Part shown: positions 10,257-19,008 of the stretch, piece after piece | Layout of the letters: the number at the start of each line of letters is the position of its first letter | How positions within the stretch are numbered: the first letter of the stretch is position 1 | Translations under genes and position numbers: made by a program | NCBI RefSeq assembly: GCF_021117425.1 | Contig: NZ_CP088298.1 | Span: forward strand, 1,240,001-1,304,000 | Source: Brevibacterium zhoupengii | GTDB lineage: Bacteria > Actinomycetota > Actinomycetes > Actinomycetales > Brevibacteriaceae | DNA length: 64,000 nt | Direction of reading: 5' to 3' | Notes under the pieces: model-generated | The model's database searches: none | What the model was told of the DNA's origin: nothing | The model's input: only the letters and a program-made list of their open reading frames with translations

Positions 10257-10439
10257 CGCAGTCGAAAAGAGCACAGAGACTCCGGTTTGGTCGATGGTGA
10301 GCTGGGCAGACGAGCATCGAAGGCACGAACCCGGAATTTCGCCCACAGCCAAACGGTTTCGGCTGATGGCGAAACGTGCAATAGATCGTGGCCAATGGTC
10401 GTTAGGCTCTAAAGAATAACAAGACCGAGGAGGGTGAAT

Positions 10440-12992
10440 ATGTTCGAGCGGTTCACTGACCGAGCACGCCGAGTGGTAGTGCTTGCCCAGGAAGAAGCCA
10501 AACTACTCAAACATAACTACATCGGAACCGAGCACATCCTGCTCGGCCTGATCCACGAGGGTGAAGGCCTGGCAGCCAAAGCACTCGAGGGAATGGACAT
10601 CTCTCTCGAGCAGGTGCGCGACCAAGTCCAGGAGATCATCGGACAGGGGCAGCAGGCACCGAGCGGGCACATCCCGTTCACTCCGCGTGCGAAGAAGGTC
10701 CTTGAGCTCAGCCTCCGTGAGGCTCTGCAGCTGGGACACAGCTACATCGGCACCGAGCACATTCTGCTCGGTCTGATCCGCGAGGGTGAAGGCGTTGCCG
10801 CACAGGTGCTCGTCAAGCTGGGCGCCGACCTGGGGCGTGTCCGTCAGGAAGTCATCAAGCTTCTGTCGGGCTACCAGGGCAAGGAGCCTGTCTCTGCAGG
10901 CGGACGCGAAGAGGGAACCCCCTCAGGTTCGCTGGTCCTCGACCAGTTCGGAACCAACCTGACTGCAGCCGCACGCGAGGGCACTCTCGACCCGGTCATC
11001 GGCCGACACGAGCAGATGCAGCGCGTGATGCAGATCCTGTCCCGACGGACTAAGAACAACCCTGTCCTCATCGGTGAACCCGGTGTCGGCAAGACCGCAG
11101 TCGTCGAAGGACTCGCCCTGGCAATCGTCAACGGCGAGGTCCCGGAGATCCTTGAAGACAAGCAGCTCTACACCTTGGACCTCGGTTCACTGGTGGCAGG
11201 CTCCCGCTACCGCGGTGACTTCGAGGAACGCCTGAAGAAGGTCCTCAAGGAGATTCGCACACGCGGCGACATCATCCTGTTCATCGACGAGATCCACACA
11301 CTCGTGGGTGCCGGCGCCGCAGAGGGCGCCATCGACGCCGCTTCGATCCTCAAGCCCATGCTGGCTCGTGGAGAACTGCAGACGATCGGTGCGACGACTC
11401 TTGACGAGTACCGCAAGCACATCGAGAAGGACGCCGCCCTCGAGCGTCGGTTCCAGCCGATTCAGGTTCCCGAACCGTCGTTGGCACACTCAATCGAGAT
11501 CCTCAAGGGACTGCGCGACAAGTACGAAGCGCACCACAAGGTCACGATCACCGAGGGTGCACTTTCGGCCGCTGTGAACATGTCCGACCGCTACGTCAAC
11601 GACAGGTACCTGCCGGACAAGGCGATCGACCTCATCGACGAAGCAGGTGCCAAACTGCGCATCTCGCGTCTGTCGGTGCCGCAGGAGATCCGTGACCTGG
11701 AGGAGAAGATCCTCGAGGCTCGGCATCGCAAGGAAGCTGCCATCGATGCTCAGGACTTCGAGCTCGCAGCATCCGAGCGTGACTCCGAGATGAAGCTGCA
11801 GCAGGACAAGGACGAACAGACGGAGGCTTGGCGCAAGAGCGGCAAGGACACCTCTGCCGTGGTTGACGCGGAACTGATCGCCGAGGTGCTGGCGGCTGCC
11901 ACAGGCATTCCGATCTTCAAGCTCACCGAGGAAGAGTCCTCGCGTCTGCTGCGGATGGAAGACGAACTGCACAAGCGCATCATCGGTCAGGACGACGCAG
12001 TCAAGTCGATCTCCCGTGCGATCCGTCGGACCCGTGCGGGTCTGAAGGATCCGAAGCGCCCCTCTGGCTCGTTCATCTTCGCTGGCCCCACGGGCGTCGG
12101 CAAGACCGAGCTGGCGAAGGCTCTGTCGGAGTTCCTGTTCGGTGATGAGGATTCGCTCATCAGCCTGGACATGTCGGAATACTCGGAGAAGCACACCGTG
12201 TCCCGACTCTTCGGTTCTCCTCCCGGCTATGTGGGCTACGAAGAGGGCGGCCAGCTGACGGAGAAGGTCCGTCGCAAACCGTTCTCAGTGGTCCTCTTCG
12301 ACGAGGTGGAGAAGGCTCACTCGGACATCTTCAACTCTCTGTTGCAGATTCTCGAGGATGGCCGTCTGACCGACTCGCAGGGTCGTGAGGTGGACTTCAA
12401 GAACACCATCATCATCATGACCACCAACCTGGGTACTCGAGACATCTCGAGTGGCCTGCAGCTGGGCTTCCAGGTTGAGGGCAACACGAACAACAACTAC
12501 GAGCGCATGAAGCAGAAGGTCAACGAGGAGCTCAAGCAGCACTTTCGCCCCGAGTTCCTCAACCGTGTCGATGACACGATCGTCTTCCCACAGCTGAACA
12601 AGGAAGAGATTCTGCAGATCGTCGACCAGTTCCTGGCACGTCTGGACGCCCGTCTGGCCGATCAGGGCATGAAGGTCGAAGTCAGCGATGCGGCCAAGAG
12701 TCTGCTGGCCGACCGTGGCTACGATCCGGTCTTGGGTGCTCGTCCGCTGCGTCGGACGATCCAGCTCGAGATCGAAGACCACCTGTCCGAGAAGATCCTG
12801 TTCAAGGAGATCGGCAGCGGTCAGACCATCAAGGTCGACGTCAAGGGAGAAGGCAAGGAAGCGGAATTCACGTTCGAAGGCGTGGAAACCGAAAGCATTG
12901 CCGCCAGCGGTCCGGATGACTCCGGTTCCGGTGGAGAACTCGCCGGTGCCGGTTCGTCCGGTGGCAGCGGATCGGGAAGCTCCACTTCCTGA
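10440..12992 (+). CDS. clpC: ATP-dependent Clp protease ATPase subunit ClpC
   Basis: AAA+ unfoldase that feeds proteins to ClpP and also acts as a disaggregase; essential in many actinobacteria. The 850-residue protein has two Clp-N repeats (about 5-140; [10 protein letters not shown] appears in each), AAA domain 1 (Walker A GEPGVGKT), a UVR-like middle domain (about 415-460) and AAA domain 2 ([10 protein letters not shown], then the [12 protein letters not shown] pore loop). It ends with a ClpP-docking region and a Gly/Ser-rich tail. The ATG at 10440 is chosen because GAGGAGG ends 6 bases upstream; the GTG at 10434 lies within that site. Confidence 0.97.
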   Translation: MFERFTDRARRVVVLAQEEAKLLKHNYIGTEHILLGLIHEGEGLAAKALEGMDISLEQVRDQVQEIIGQGQQAPSGHIPFTPRAKKVLELSLREALQLGHSYIGTEHILLGLIREGEGVAAQVLVKLGADLGRVRQEVIKLLSGYQGKEPVSAGGREEGTPSGSLVLDQFGTNLTAAAREGTLDPVIGRHEQMQRVMQILSRRTKNNPVLIGEPGVGKTAVVEGLALAIVNGEVPEILEDKQLYTLDLGSLVAGSRYRGDFEERLKKVLKEIRTRGDIILFIDEIHTLVGAGAAEGAIDAASILKPMLARGELQTIGATTLDEYRKHIEKDAALERRFQPIQVPEPSLAHSIEILKGLRDKYEAHHKVTITEGALSAAVNMSDRYVNDRYLPDKAIDLIDEAGAKLRISRLSVPQEIRDLEEKILEARHRKEAAIDAQDFELAASERDSEMKLQQDKDEQTEAWRKSGKDTSAVVDAELIAEVLAAATGIPIFKLTEEESSRLLRMEDELHKRIIGQDDAVKSISRAIRRTRAGLKDPKRPSGSFIFAGPTGVGKTELAKALSEFLFGDEDSLISLDMSEYSEKHTVSRLFGSPPGYVGYEEGGQLTEKVRRKPFSVVLFDEVEKAHSDIFNSLLQILEDGRLTDSQGREVDFKNTIIIMTTNLGTRDISSGLQLGFQVEGNTNNNYERMKQKVNEELKQHFRPEFLNRVDDTIVFPQLNKEEILQIVDQFLARLDARLADQGMKVEVSDAAKSLLADRGYDPVLGARPLRRTIQLEIEDHLSEKILFKEIGSGQTIKVDVKGEGKEAEFTFEGVETESIAASGPDDSGSGGELAGAGSSGGSGSGSSTS

Positions 12993-13014
12993 TCTTCTCC
13001 TAGAGCACTGAAGG

Positions 13015-13053
13015 AGCCCGGGGCACAGCCGAAGCTGAGTCCCCGGGCTTTTT
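13015..13053 (+). terminator. Rho-independent terminator after clpC
   Basis: AGCCCGGGG (13015-13023) pairs with CCCCGGGCT (13041-13049), followed by a run of five T ending at 13053. It is the clearest intrinsic terminator in the window and closes the clpC transcript. Confidence 0.85.
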
Positions 13054-13085
13054 CATGCCTGCGGCCGATGGTGTTGAATGAGGAT

Positions 13086-13670
13086 ATGAGCTCAGCCCCA
13101 GTCGACTTCGACCATGATCAGGTCTCCACGGATCACCACGTCAACCATTCGCTTCCCGGCGGGCTCTACCTGCGCAGGGCTCGCACGAGCGACGTCAAGG
13201 GAATCGAGGCCTTGGTCGCCCCGCTGGCCGAAGAGCGCATCCTGCTGGCCAAGGACACCGTCACTTACTTCGAAACTCTGCAGGAATTCTGGCTGGTGGT
13301 CGACCCGCAGCCTGACGGAACCGAGATCCTGGCCGGTTGCGCGGCATTGCACGTCATCTGGGCCGACCTTGCCGAAGCACGCACGGTAGCCACATCCCCG
13401 GCCTATCGGGGCCGCGGAGTGGGCAAGGCGCTCATCAGACAGCTCTTGGCAGATGCTGTGGCCATCGGGGTCGACAGGGTCTTCTGCCTGACCTTTGAGA
13501 CCGGGTTCTTCGGGACTCTCGGATTTGAGCCGATCAAGGGCATCCCCGTCTCCCCGGAGGTCTACGTCGAACTCCTGCACTCCGCCGACGAAGGTGTGGC
13601 AGAGTTCTTGGACCTGGCACGGGTCAAACCCAATACCTTGGGCAACGCCCGCATGATCAAGTTCCTGTGA
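13086..13670 (+). CDS. argA: Amino-acid N-acetyltransferase, short ArgA type (GNAT)
   Basis: A 194-residue GNAT protein similar in length and ending to the short actinobacterial N-acetylglutamate synthase type (as Rv2747). Residues about 25-35 give the LRRARTSDV start. The acetyl-CoA loop is SPAYRGRGVGKALI, followed by the FETGFFGTLGFEPI motif and the terminal PNTLGNARMIKFL. This would catalyse the first arginine-pathway step, glutamate to N-acetylglutamate. The ATG at 13086 is preceded by AGGA; a longer start at 13068 is possible. It stands alone after the clpC terminator. Confidence 0.75.
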   Translation: MSSAPVDFDHDQVSTDHHVNHSLPGGLYLRRARTSDVKGIEALVAPLAEERILLAKDTVTYFETLQEFWLVVDPQPDGTEILAGCAALHVIWADLAEARTVATSPAYRGRGVGKALIRQLLADAVAIGVDRVFCLTFETGFFGTLGFEPIKGIPVSPEVYVELLHSADEGVAEFLDLARVKPNTLGNARMIKFL

Positions 13671-13724
13671 ATCACCGTCGCGACCCAACGGATCCTGCAG
13701 CAGTGGATCGGGCAGCTGGCGAGA

Positions 13725-14762
13725 TCATCTGGGCAGTTGCAGCACGTTCCTCGACCGTGCAGCCAATCCGTCTGAGACGAGGTCATCGATCAGGCGCGTG
13801 ATCCTCTGCGAATCCGCGCTGAGGTCTCGTACTCGGTCGAGTTTCGTCGCTGTATGCCCGGGGAGCTCATCGAGCATGTCGGGATCAATCTTGGCAGTCG
13901 TCGTCGTGAAGAGATCAATGGGAACCGATCCGCCGGTGTGAGCACCGTCGGCATTCTCATGCGCGGACTTGAGCACATCCATAATGGCTCCGCGCAGCTG
14001 TCTGTCTGTGCCGGCCCATTTCTGGGTCTTCGCCTTCACCGCCGAAGTAGGACATCCCGCCTTCTGCCAGGCGCAGATGTCATTGAGCGGGCAGGCCTCG
14101 CATAGGGGATTTCGGGCCGTGCACACGAGTGCTCCGAACTCCATGACCCCGGCGTTCCACTTCTCGTGTTCTGTCTCCGGAACGAACTGGTCGGCCCACT
14201 TCGTCTCTGCACGACTCGGAGAAGGCGTGGGACGATCACGGCCGGCGAAGAGGCGGATGAGAACGCGACGCACGTTCGTGTCGAGGACAGTGGTGCGCTC
14301 TCCGTGGGCGAAGGATGCCACTGCGGCTGCGGTATAGGAGCCGATGCCGGGGAGTTGTTCGAGTTCGTTGGCGGTCTGCGGCACGTGCCCGTCGAGTTCC
14401 TCGGTGATGACACGTGCGGCCTCCTGGAGTCGCAGTGCCCTCCGCGGATAGCCGAGACGGTCCCAACGGTGGAGAACCTCGGCGGTGGGTGCCTGTGCCA
14501 GATCTGCGGGTGTCGGCCACTTCTGCATCCACTCCCGCCAGCGGGGTTCGACCCGGGACACGGGGGTCTGCTGCGACATGATCTCACTGACGAGGACGGC
14601 CCACGCAGTGGTGTCGGCATCTCTCCACGGCAGGGGACGGGCCGCGGTGTCGAACCAGGTGATGATCGTCTCGCGAACCCGGTGGACGTCCGTGTTGGCA
14701 ACCGCGGGAAACGGGGAATCAGAGCGCGAAGGTCTCGATTCGGCAGAGGCTCGGTGTGTCAT
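13725..14762 (-). CDS. mutY: A/G-specific adenine DNA glycosylase MutY
   Basis: Removes adenine mispaired with 8-oxoguanine in base-excision repair. The 345-residue protein has the helix-hairpin-helix LPGIGSYTAAAV, the catalytic aspartate in VLDTNVRRVL, and an iron-sulphur cluster signature C-x6-C-x2-C-x5-C (CTARNPLCEACPLNDIC). Early residues LPWRDADTTAWAVLVSEIMSQQT match the adenine pocket. The C-terminal region is short and helical rather than a clear Nudix-like 8-oxoG reader. The open frame extends upstream into the divergent gene, but the family starts near the ATG at 14762. Confidence 0.93.
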   Translation of the reverse strand: MTHRASAESRPSRSDSPFPAVANTDVHRVRETIITWFDTAARPLPWRDADTTAWAVLVSEIMSQQTPVSRVEPRWREWMQKWPTPADLAQAPTAEVLHRWDRLGYPRRALRLQEAARVITEELDGHVPQTANELEQLPGIGSYTAAAVASFAHGERTTVLDTNVRRVLIRLFAGRDRPTPSPSRAETKWADQFVPETEHEKWNAGVMEFGALVCTARNPLCEACPLNDICAWQKAGCPTSAVKAKTQKWAGTDRQLRGAIMDVLKSAHENADGAHTGGSVPIDLFTTTTAKIDPDMLDELPGHTATKLDRVRDLSADSQRITRLIDDLVSDGLAARSRNVLQLPR

Positions 14763-14798
14763 TTGGATGCTCAAACGCTTCGGCCTAGGCTCAAAGCG

Positions 14799-15575
14799 AT
14801 GACTCCTTCCAATCGTGGTTCGCAGCCGAAGAACGGTGCCAGGCAGCCCCGCCAGTCTAGCGGGAAGCTGCCGGCGCACGTGTACCGTCGGCGCCGCTAC
14901 GTGCTGCTGGCGGCGAGCCTTGTGGTCGTTGCTCTGCTGGTGCTCGGGGTTGTCGGAATCGTCAAAGGACTCGGCGGCGGCGATGAGAAAGACCCTGCTG
15001 CCGAGGAGACTCCGTCTGCGAGCGAAACGACGGCGGCGCCGGTCCCAGATGAGAAGGCCGCAAGCGGGAAGTGCCCCGAGGAGAAGGTCGGGCTCAAGGC
15101 CAAGGTCGACAAGAAGAGCTTCAAAGAAGACGCTAAGCCCAAGTTCGAAATGGTCATCGAGAACAACCACACGGCCACTTGCCTGATCGAGGTCGGCACC
15201 AAGGATCAGGAGTTCCTGGTCGAGAAGAACGGCGACGTCGTCTGGTCGTCGAAGTTCTGCGCCGCCGAAGAGGACGAGAACGCCGAAGCCTCGACCGAGT
15301 TCGCGCCCGAATCGGAGAAGACCGCACAGCTCGAATGGAACCGGGTGCAGGTGGACAAGAACTGCAACCGGACGAACAAGGAATTCGGTGCCGGAGACTA
15401 TGAGCTCATCGTCAAACTCGGCGATGAGGAGAGCAAACCGGCGAAGTTCGAACTTGAGAAGGACGCTGCCACCAAGGCCAAAGAGAAGAAAGAGGCCGAG
15501 GACAAGAAGGCAGAAGACGAGAAGTCCGAATCGCCGGATGAGACGCCCTCCGACGAGAAGTCACCAGACGAGTAG
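14799..15575 (+). CDS. Single-pass extracytoplasmic protein, function unknown
   Basis: A 258-residue protein: a basic N-terminus, one transmembrane helix (about residues 38-60), a Thr/Ala/Glu-rich linker, and an extracytoplasmic beta-rich domain (about 90-210) with four spaced cysteines (in SGKCPEE, ATCLIE, KFCAAE and KNCNR) that could form two disulfides. The last 40 residues are a highly charged Lys/Glu/Asp/Ser tail. It is divergent from mutY with only 36 bases between the starts, so the two promoters overlap or lie within the coding regions. I do not assign a family. Confidence 0.75.
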   Translation: MTPSNRGSQPKNGARQPRQSSGKLPAHVYRRRRYVLLAASLVVVALLVLGVVGIVKGLGGGDEKDPAAEETPSASETTAAPVPDEKAASGKCPEEKVGLKAKVDKKSFKEDAKPKFEMVIENNHTATCLIEVGTKDQEFLVEKNGDVVWSSKFCAAEEDENAEASTEFAPESEKTAQLEWNRVQVDKNCNRTNKEFGAGDYELIVKLGDEESKPAKFELEKDAATKAKEKKEAEDKKAEDEKSESPDETPSDEKSPDE

Positions 15576-15651
15576 AACCCGGGCTACTGACCAGAGGTAA
15601 CTGATCTGCTGACGCGGCTGCGCCGCTCAAGTCAGCGCGCAGGCTCTTAGG

Positions 15652-15703
15652 GCAGCTCGTGAGTTCTCAGGTCAACTCGCGTAGCAGCTCTCGGGTTCTC
15701 AGG
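15652..15703. repeat. Direct duplication over the VOC gene stop
   Basis: A 20-base unit at 15684-15703, which contains the stop codon of the minus-strand VOC gene, recurs at 15652-15671 with three mismatches (period 32). Confidence 0.7.
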
Positions 15704-16091
15704 CTCCGCGGTAGGAGCCGACACCCCAGGAATTTCCGTCATGGTCGCGGAAGTCGAACTCCCGACCGCCGTGAGGCTGCGTTTCCACCGGACGGACGAT
15801 CGCATGGCCCAAGTCGATGATCTCTTCGTAGAGGCGGTCCACTTCGCGTTCGGTGTCGACGACGACGTAGACGGAGTTCCCGCCGACACTGTCGAGGGCT
15901 GATCCATCATTGCGGACGGACCCGAACATGAACCCGCCAGTCTCGCCCAGCGCATATTCGGCATGGACGATGATCTCCGGGTCAGCTTCGTCCCTGATGA
16001 TGAGCCGCTCTGTGAATCCGAGCGTGACCAGCAGAGCGGTCGTCGCGGCCGCGTCTGTAGTCCTCATTGCGGGAAAAACTGTCGTGGTCAT
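15699..16091 (-). CDS. VOC-family (glyoxalase/bleomycin-resistance fold) protein
   Basis: A 130-residue protein built of two beta-alpha-beta-beta-beta modules: MTTTVFPAMRTTDA at the start, IVHAEYALGETGGFMFG in the middle, and the terminal REFDFRDHDGNSWGVGSY typical of the VOC superfamily. It resembles PhnB/glyoxalase-like proteins of the kind often annotated as bleomycin resistance, but the substrate cannot be read from the sequence. The ATG at 16091 is preferred over an upstream in-frame codon because MTTTVFP is the usual start type. It is separated from radA by only 42 bases on the same strand. Confidence 0.8.
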   Translation of the reverse strand: MTTTVFPAMRTTDAAATTALLVTLGFTERLIIRDEADPEIIVHAEYALGETGGFMFGSVRNDGSALDSVGGNSVYVVVDTEREVDRLYEEIIDLGHAIVRPVETQPHGGREFDFRDHDGNSWGVGSYRGA

Positions 16092-16133
16092 GCTTCCAGG
16101 ATGCGCCATTTTCGCGCAGATGTCCCGGAATTG

Positions 16134-17486
16134 TCACTGATTGCTTCCCAAAAGGATCTCGACGGCTTCGGAAACGTGTTCGCATTCTTTGACTCGCATC
16201 CCCTGTGGAGTGGAGACATTGCGCAGTGCGCCATGGGCAACGATCGCATGGGTGATGCCCAGGCGAGAGGCCTCATTGAGCCTTTGGCCCAGGTTGGGAA
16301 CATTGCGAATCTCGCCCGAGAGGCTGATCTCTCCGATCGCTACGAATTTCGCGGCCATCGGCTTTCCGATCGCGGCGGAGGCCAGCGAGAGACAGATTGC
16401 CAAGTCGCTGGCAGGTTCCGCCAGTTTCGCCCCGCCGACGGTGGCGGTGAAGACATCGGATTTGGCCAGGCTGATGTTCCCGATCTTCTGGCTGAGGACG
16501 GCGAGCATCATGGCCACGCGGGAGGAATCAACGCCGGAGACCGACCTGCGTGACTGTCCGCCAGCGGATTCGGTGATCAGCGACTGCACCTCGACCAAGA
16601 GCGGACGTTTGCCCTCCTGCGTCACAGTCAGGCAGGTTCCTGGAGGATTGCTGCCGCTGCGGGAGAGGAAGAGGCCCGATGGGTCTTCGAGGCTCTTGAT
16701 GCCGTTTTCCTCCATGTCGAAGCAGCCGACGTCATCGGTCGGACCGAACCGGTTCTTCACAGCACGCAGCAAGCGCAGTCGCGAATGCCGTTCCCCTTCG
16801 AAATTGCACACAACGTCGACGAGGTGCTCGAGGAGCCGCGGGCCGGCGATTGTGCCGTCCTTCGTGATGTGGCCGACGAGCACAGTCGGCAGAGACCGGG
16901 CTTTGGCCTCACGGATCAGGGCCGCGGCCACCTCTCTGACCTGGGTGACGCCGCCGGGGACTCCGTCGATCTCGGATGAGGCGAGTGTCTGGATGGAGTC
17001 GACGATGAGCATTTCTGGCTCTTCTGCCTCGATCATTCCCAGGACGGCACCGAGGTCGGTCTCTGCCGCCAGCAGAAGGGTGTCTTCAAGGGCATTGATG
17101 CGTTCGGCCCGCAGTCGCACCTGGCCGGCAGATTCCTCACCAGTGACGTAGAGAACCTTTGCTCCAAACTTCGCGACACGGGAGGCGACATCGAGCAGGA
17201 GCGTTGACTTCCCGACGCCTGGCTCGCCAGAGAGGAGAACGACGGCGCCGGGGACGATGCCGCCGCCGAGGACCCGGTCGAATTCGCTGACGTAGGTGGT
17301 CTTCGCCTGGGCCAGGGTCGAGTCGATCTGGTTGATCGACTTCGCGCCGCTGGACTTCTTCACCTTCGTCTTCACCGAGGACTTGCCTGCGCCCTTCTCC
17401 TCGAGCGTGCCCCAGGCCTGGCATTCGGGGCAACGGCCCAGCCACTTGACGGTCGAATAGCCGCATTCAGTGCAGGTGAAAGACAT
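16134..17486 (-). CDS. radA: DNA repair protein RadA (Sms)
   Basis: RecA-related helicase that promotes branch migration in recombinational repair. The 450-residue protein has an N-terminal C4 zinc finger (CTECGYSTVKWLGRCPEC), a RecA-like core with Walker A GEPGVGKST (near residue 90), the RadA-specific KNRFGPTDDVG motif, and a C-terminal Lon-protease-like domain (VGGAKLAEPASDLA). Length and domain order are normal. It is in tandem with map upstream and a VOC gene downstream; a strong hairpin between map and radA probably makes it a separate transcript. Confidence 0.96.
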   Translation of the reverse strand: MSFTCTECGYSTVKWLGRCPECQAWGTLEEKGAGKSSVKTKVKKSSGAKSINQIDSTLAQAKTTYVSEFDRVLGGGIVPGAVVLLSGEPGVGKSTLLLDVASRVAKFGAKVLYVTGEESAGQVRLRAERINALEDTLLLAAETDLGAVLGMIEAEEPEMLIVDSIQTLASSEIDGVPGGVTQVREVAAALIREAKARSLPTVLVGHITKDGTIAGPRLLEHLVDVVCNFEGERHSRLRLLRAVKNRFGPTDDVGCFDMEENGIKSLEDPSGLFLSRSGSNPPGTCLTVTQEGKRPLLVEVQSLITESAGGQSRRSVSGVDSSRVAMMLAVLSQKIGNISLAKSDVFTATVGGAKLAEPASDLAICLSLASAAIGKPMAAKFVAIGEISLSGEIRNVPNLGQRLNEASRLGITHAIVAHGALRNVSTPQGMRVKECEHVSEAVEILLGSNQ

Positions 17487-17539
17487 AGGACAATTCTGAC
17501 ACGAGCCACTGACACAGCCATTTACTCAGCACCTCACAC

Positions 17540-17582
17540 GCAATCGGGCCTCTGGCGAACGATTCGCCGGAGGCCCGATTGC
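17540..17582 (-). terminator. 20-bp hairpin downstream of map
   Basis: Arms 17540-17559 and 17563-17582 (GCAATCGGGCCTC... against its complement) pair over 20 bp with a single G-T wobble and a 3-base loop. It begins 15 bases after the map stop. There is no T tract, so termination may rely on the very stable stem. Confidence 0.75.
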
Positions 17583-17596
17583 ACTGCTCGCAGACA

Positions 17597-18364
17597 TCAG
17601 TCCAGTGTGGTGAGGATCCTGGGTCCATCCTCGGTGATGGCAATCGTGTTCTCCGAATGTGCGCCGTTCGAACCATCGGCCAAGCGCAGAGTCCAGCCGT
17701 CCTTGTCGACGGAGAGCTTCTTCGAGGTGAATGACCACCACGGTTCGATCGCCAGCGTCAGACCGGGTTTGAGCACGAGGCCGCGTCCGCCCTTGCCGCG
17801 GTTGGCCACGTGCGGATCTTCATGCATCGTATGTCCCAGGCCGTGTCCGCCGAAGTCGAGATTGACCGGGATGCGCTGTTCATCGGCGACGTCGCCGATG
17901 GCCTTCGAGATATCGCCGAGGCGGTTGCCTGGCTGTGCAGCGGAGATGCCGGCTTCCAGCCCTGCCCAGGTGGAGTCGATGAGGCGCTGGTCCTCTTCGG
18001 TGCCGTTCCCGACGATGACGGAGCGTGCGGCATCGGCGACCCAGCCGTCGATGGACACAGCGAAGTCCAAGGTGAGCAGATCGCCGTCCTTCATCACGTA
18101 GTCGTGGGGCTTGCCGTGGAGGACTCCATCATTGACCGAGAGGCAGATGACGTTGCGGAAGGGGCCCTCCCCGAAGGAAGGAGCATAGTCCCAGTAGCAC
18201 GACTTCGCGCCGGCCTCTTCGATGAGCTTGCGGGCCCGCTTCTCCAGCTGCATGATGTTCATGCCCGGTTCGGCGAGCTCAGACAGTTCAGCCAATGTCT
18301 TCGCGACGAATCGGCCGGTGACCGCCATCTTGTCGATCTCGGCGGGTGTCTTCAGCTCAATCAC
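17597..18364 (-). CDS. map: Methionine aminopeptidase type I
   Basis: Removes the initiator methionine from nascent proteins; binds two divalent metals. The 255-residue protein has the five metal ligands in their usual contexts: LTLDFAVSIDGWVADAARS (two Asp), GHGLGHTMHEDP (His), LAIEPWW (Glu) and SENTIAIT (Glu). No N-terminal zinc-finger/SH3 extension is seen. It starts with GTG at 18364, preceded by a strong AAGGAG site. The upstream 150 bases hold promoters for it and the divergent small membrane gene. Confidence 0.95.
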   Translation of the reverse strand: MIELKTPAEIDKMAVTGRFVAKTLAELSELAEPGMNIMQLEKRARKLIEEAGAKSCYWDYAPSFGEGPFRNVICLSVNDGVLHGKPHDYVMKDGDLLTLDFAVSIDGWVADAARSVIVGNGTEEDQRLIDSTWAGLEAGISAAQPGNRLGDISKAIGDVADEQRIPVNLDFGGHGLGHTMHEDPHVANRGKGGRGLVLKPGLTLAIEPWWSFTSKKLSVDKDGWTLRLADGSNGAHSENTIAITEDGPRILTTLD

Positions 18365-18514
18365 AGGTGTTCTCCTTCAGTATTCACAGGCTCAATCGCA
18401 ACTTTAGTCGTTCTGGTCCCTTCCGTCGCGGTCGCACGGTCCTTCCGTGATCAAGCAGACAGCTGCGAGCGAATGTGATTGCAAGGCACCCTGTGGGCAG
18501 GTAGGTTCCGCATC

Positions 18515-18751
18515 ATGAGGGAAATCATCATGGCGTTCTTCCTGGGCGTGGCATTTACGAACTCCTTGCTCATGGGTGAGGAGTCGCTAAAGGCGGGTGG
18601 TGAGGCGTGGATCTTGGAACTCATCGTCTTCCCACTCTTCGCGCTGATCGGAATTGGTGCATTGCTGCTCGAACACAGAAGACGGGCGTCGACCGAAAGC
18701 CGACGCCCGAATTCGCCCGACACTGATCAACAGCCAGAACAGCCTCGCTGA
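18515..18751 (+). CDS. Small two-helix membrane protein
   Basis: A 78-residue protein with two hydrophobic segments (about residues 5-20 and 32-52), then a basic and polar tail (EHRRRASTESRRPN). Its stop meets that of the minus-strand neighbour at 18752 (directly abutting). No ribosome binding site is obvious. Support comes from the membrane pattern and position only; function unknown. Confidence 0.5.
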   Translation: MREIIMAFFLGVAFTNSLLMGEESLKAGGEAWILELIVFPLFALIGIGALLLEHRRRASTESRRPNSPDTDQQPEQPR

Positions 18752-18976
18752 CTATCGCGCCAACTCTGCGCGGCGATTGCGAAGATGGACGAGCCAGACG
18801 ATTGAGCCGAGAACTGGCGCGACGATGATGAAGACTGCCCACGCCAATTTAGTCGGGGCATCGACTTTCGACCGAGACAGCGACACCAATGACCAGGCAG
18901 CCAGACCGATGACGACGAGGACGATCGCAGTCCAAGCGACGTCGTACCAGGCAGGCAGCAGCGGGTTCTCAGACAT
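18752..18976 (-). CDS. PLDc_N-type small membrane protein
   Basis: A 74-residue protein with two transmembrane helices (about 13-33 and 43-63) and the motif KLAWAVFIIVAPVLGSIVWLVHLRNR. This is characteristic of the phospholipase D-nuclease N-terminal (PLDc_N) domain, seen as a free-standing small membrane protein in many actinobacteria. No catalytic part is present. Function unknown. Confidence 0.75.
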   Translation of the reverse strand: MSENPLLPAWYDVAWTAIVLVVIGLAAWSLVSLSRSKVDAPTKLAWAVFIIVAPVLGSIVWLVHLRNRRAELAR

Positions 18977-19008
18977 GACAGCAGATTATCCCATCTGACA
19001 AGACACCT

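Larger units (their letters stand above)
9888..10439. other. Long intergenic region between lsr2 and clpC
   Basis: About 550 bases without a convincing gene. It contains the lsr2 terminator hairpin (9963-9997), an 8-bp perfect inverted repeat (10236-10256) and, immediately before clpC, a strong ribosome binding site GAGGAGG (10427-10433). It is less GC-rich than the flanking genes (26 of 60 bases are G/C at 9901-9960). A 65-codon open frame at 10222-10419 has no ribosome binding site or recognisable product and is not called. The clpC promoter must lie here; I could not identify a clear ClgR box. Confidence 0.6.

Noticed and set aside
10222..10419. 65-codon frame upstream of clpC
   Set aside because: No ribosome binding site, no hydrophobic or domain pattern, and it ends close to the clpC ribosome binding site; kept as non-coding.
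14763..15170. N-terminal extension of mutY to 481 codons
   Set aside because: The extension runs antisense through the divergent membrane-protein gene and has no family similarity; MutY starts near 14762.
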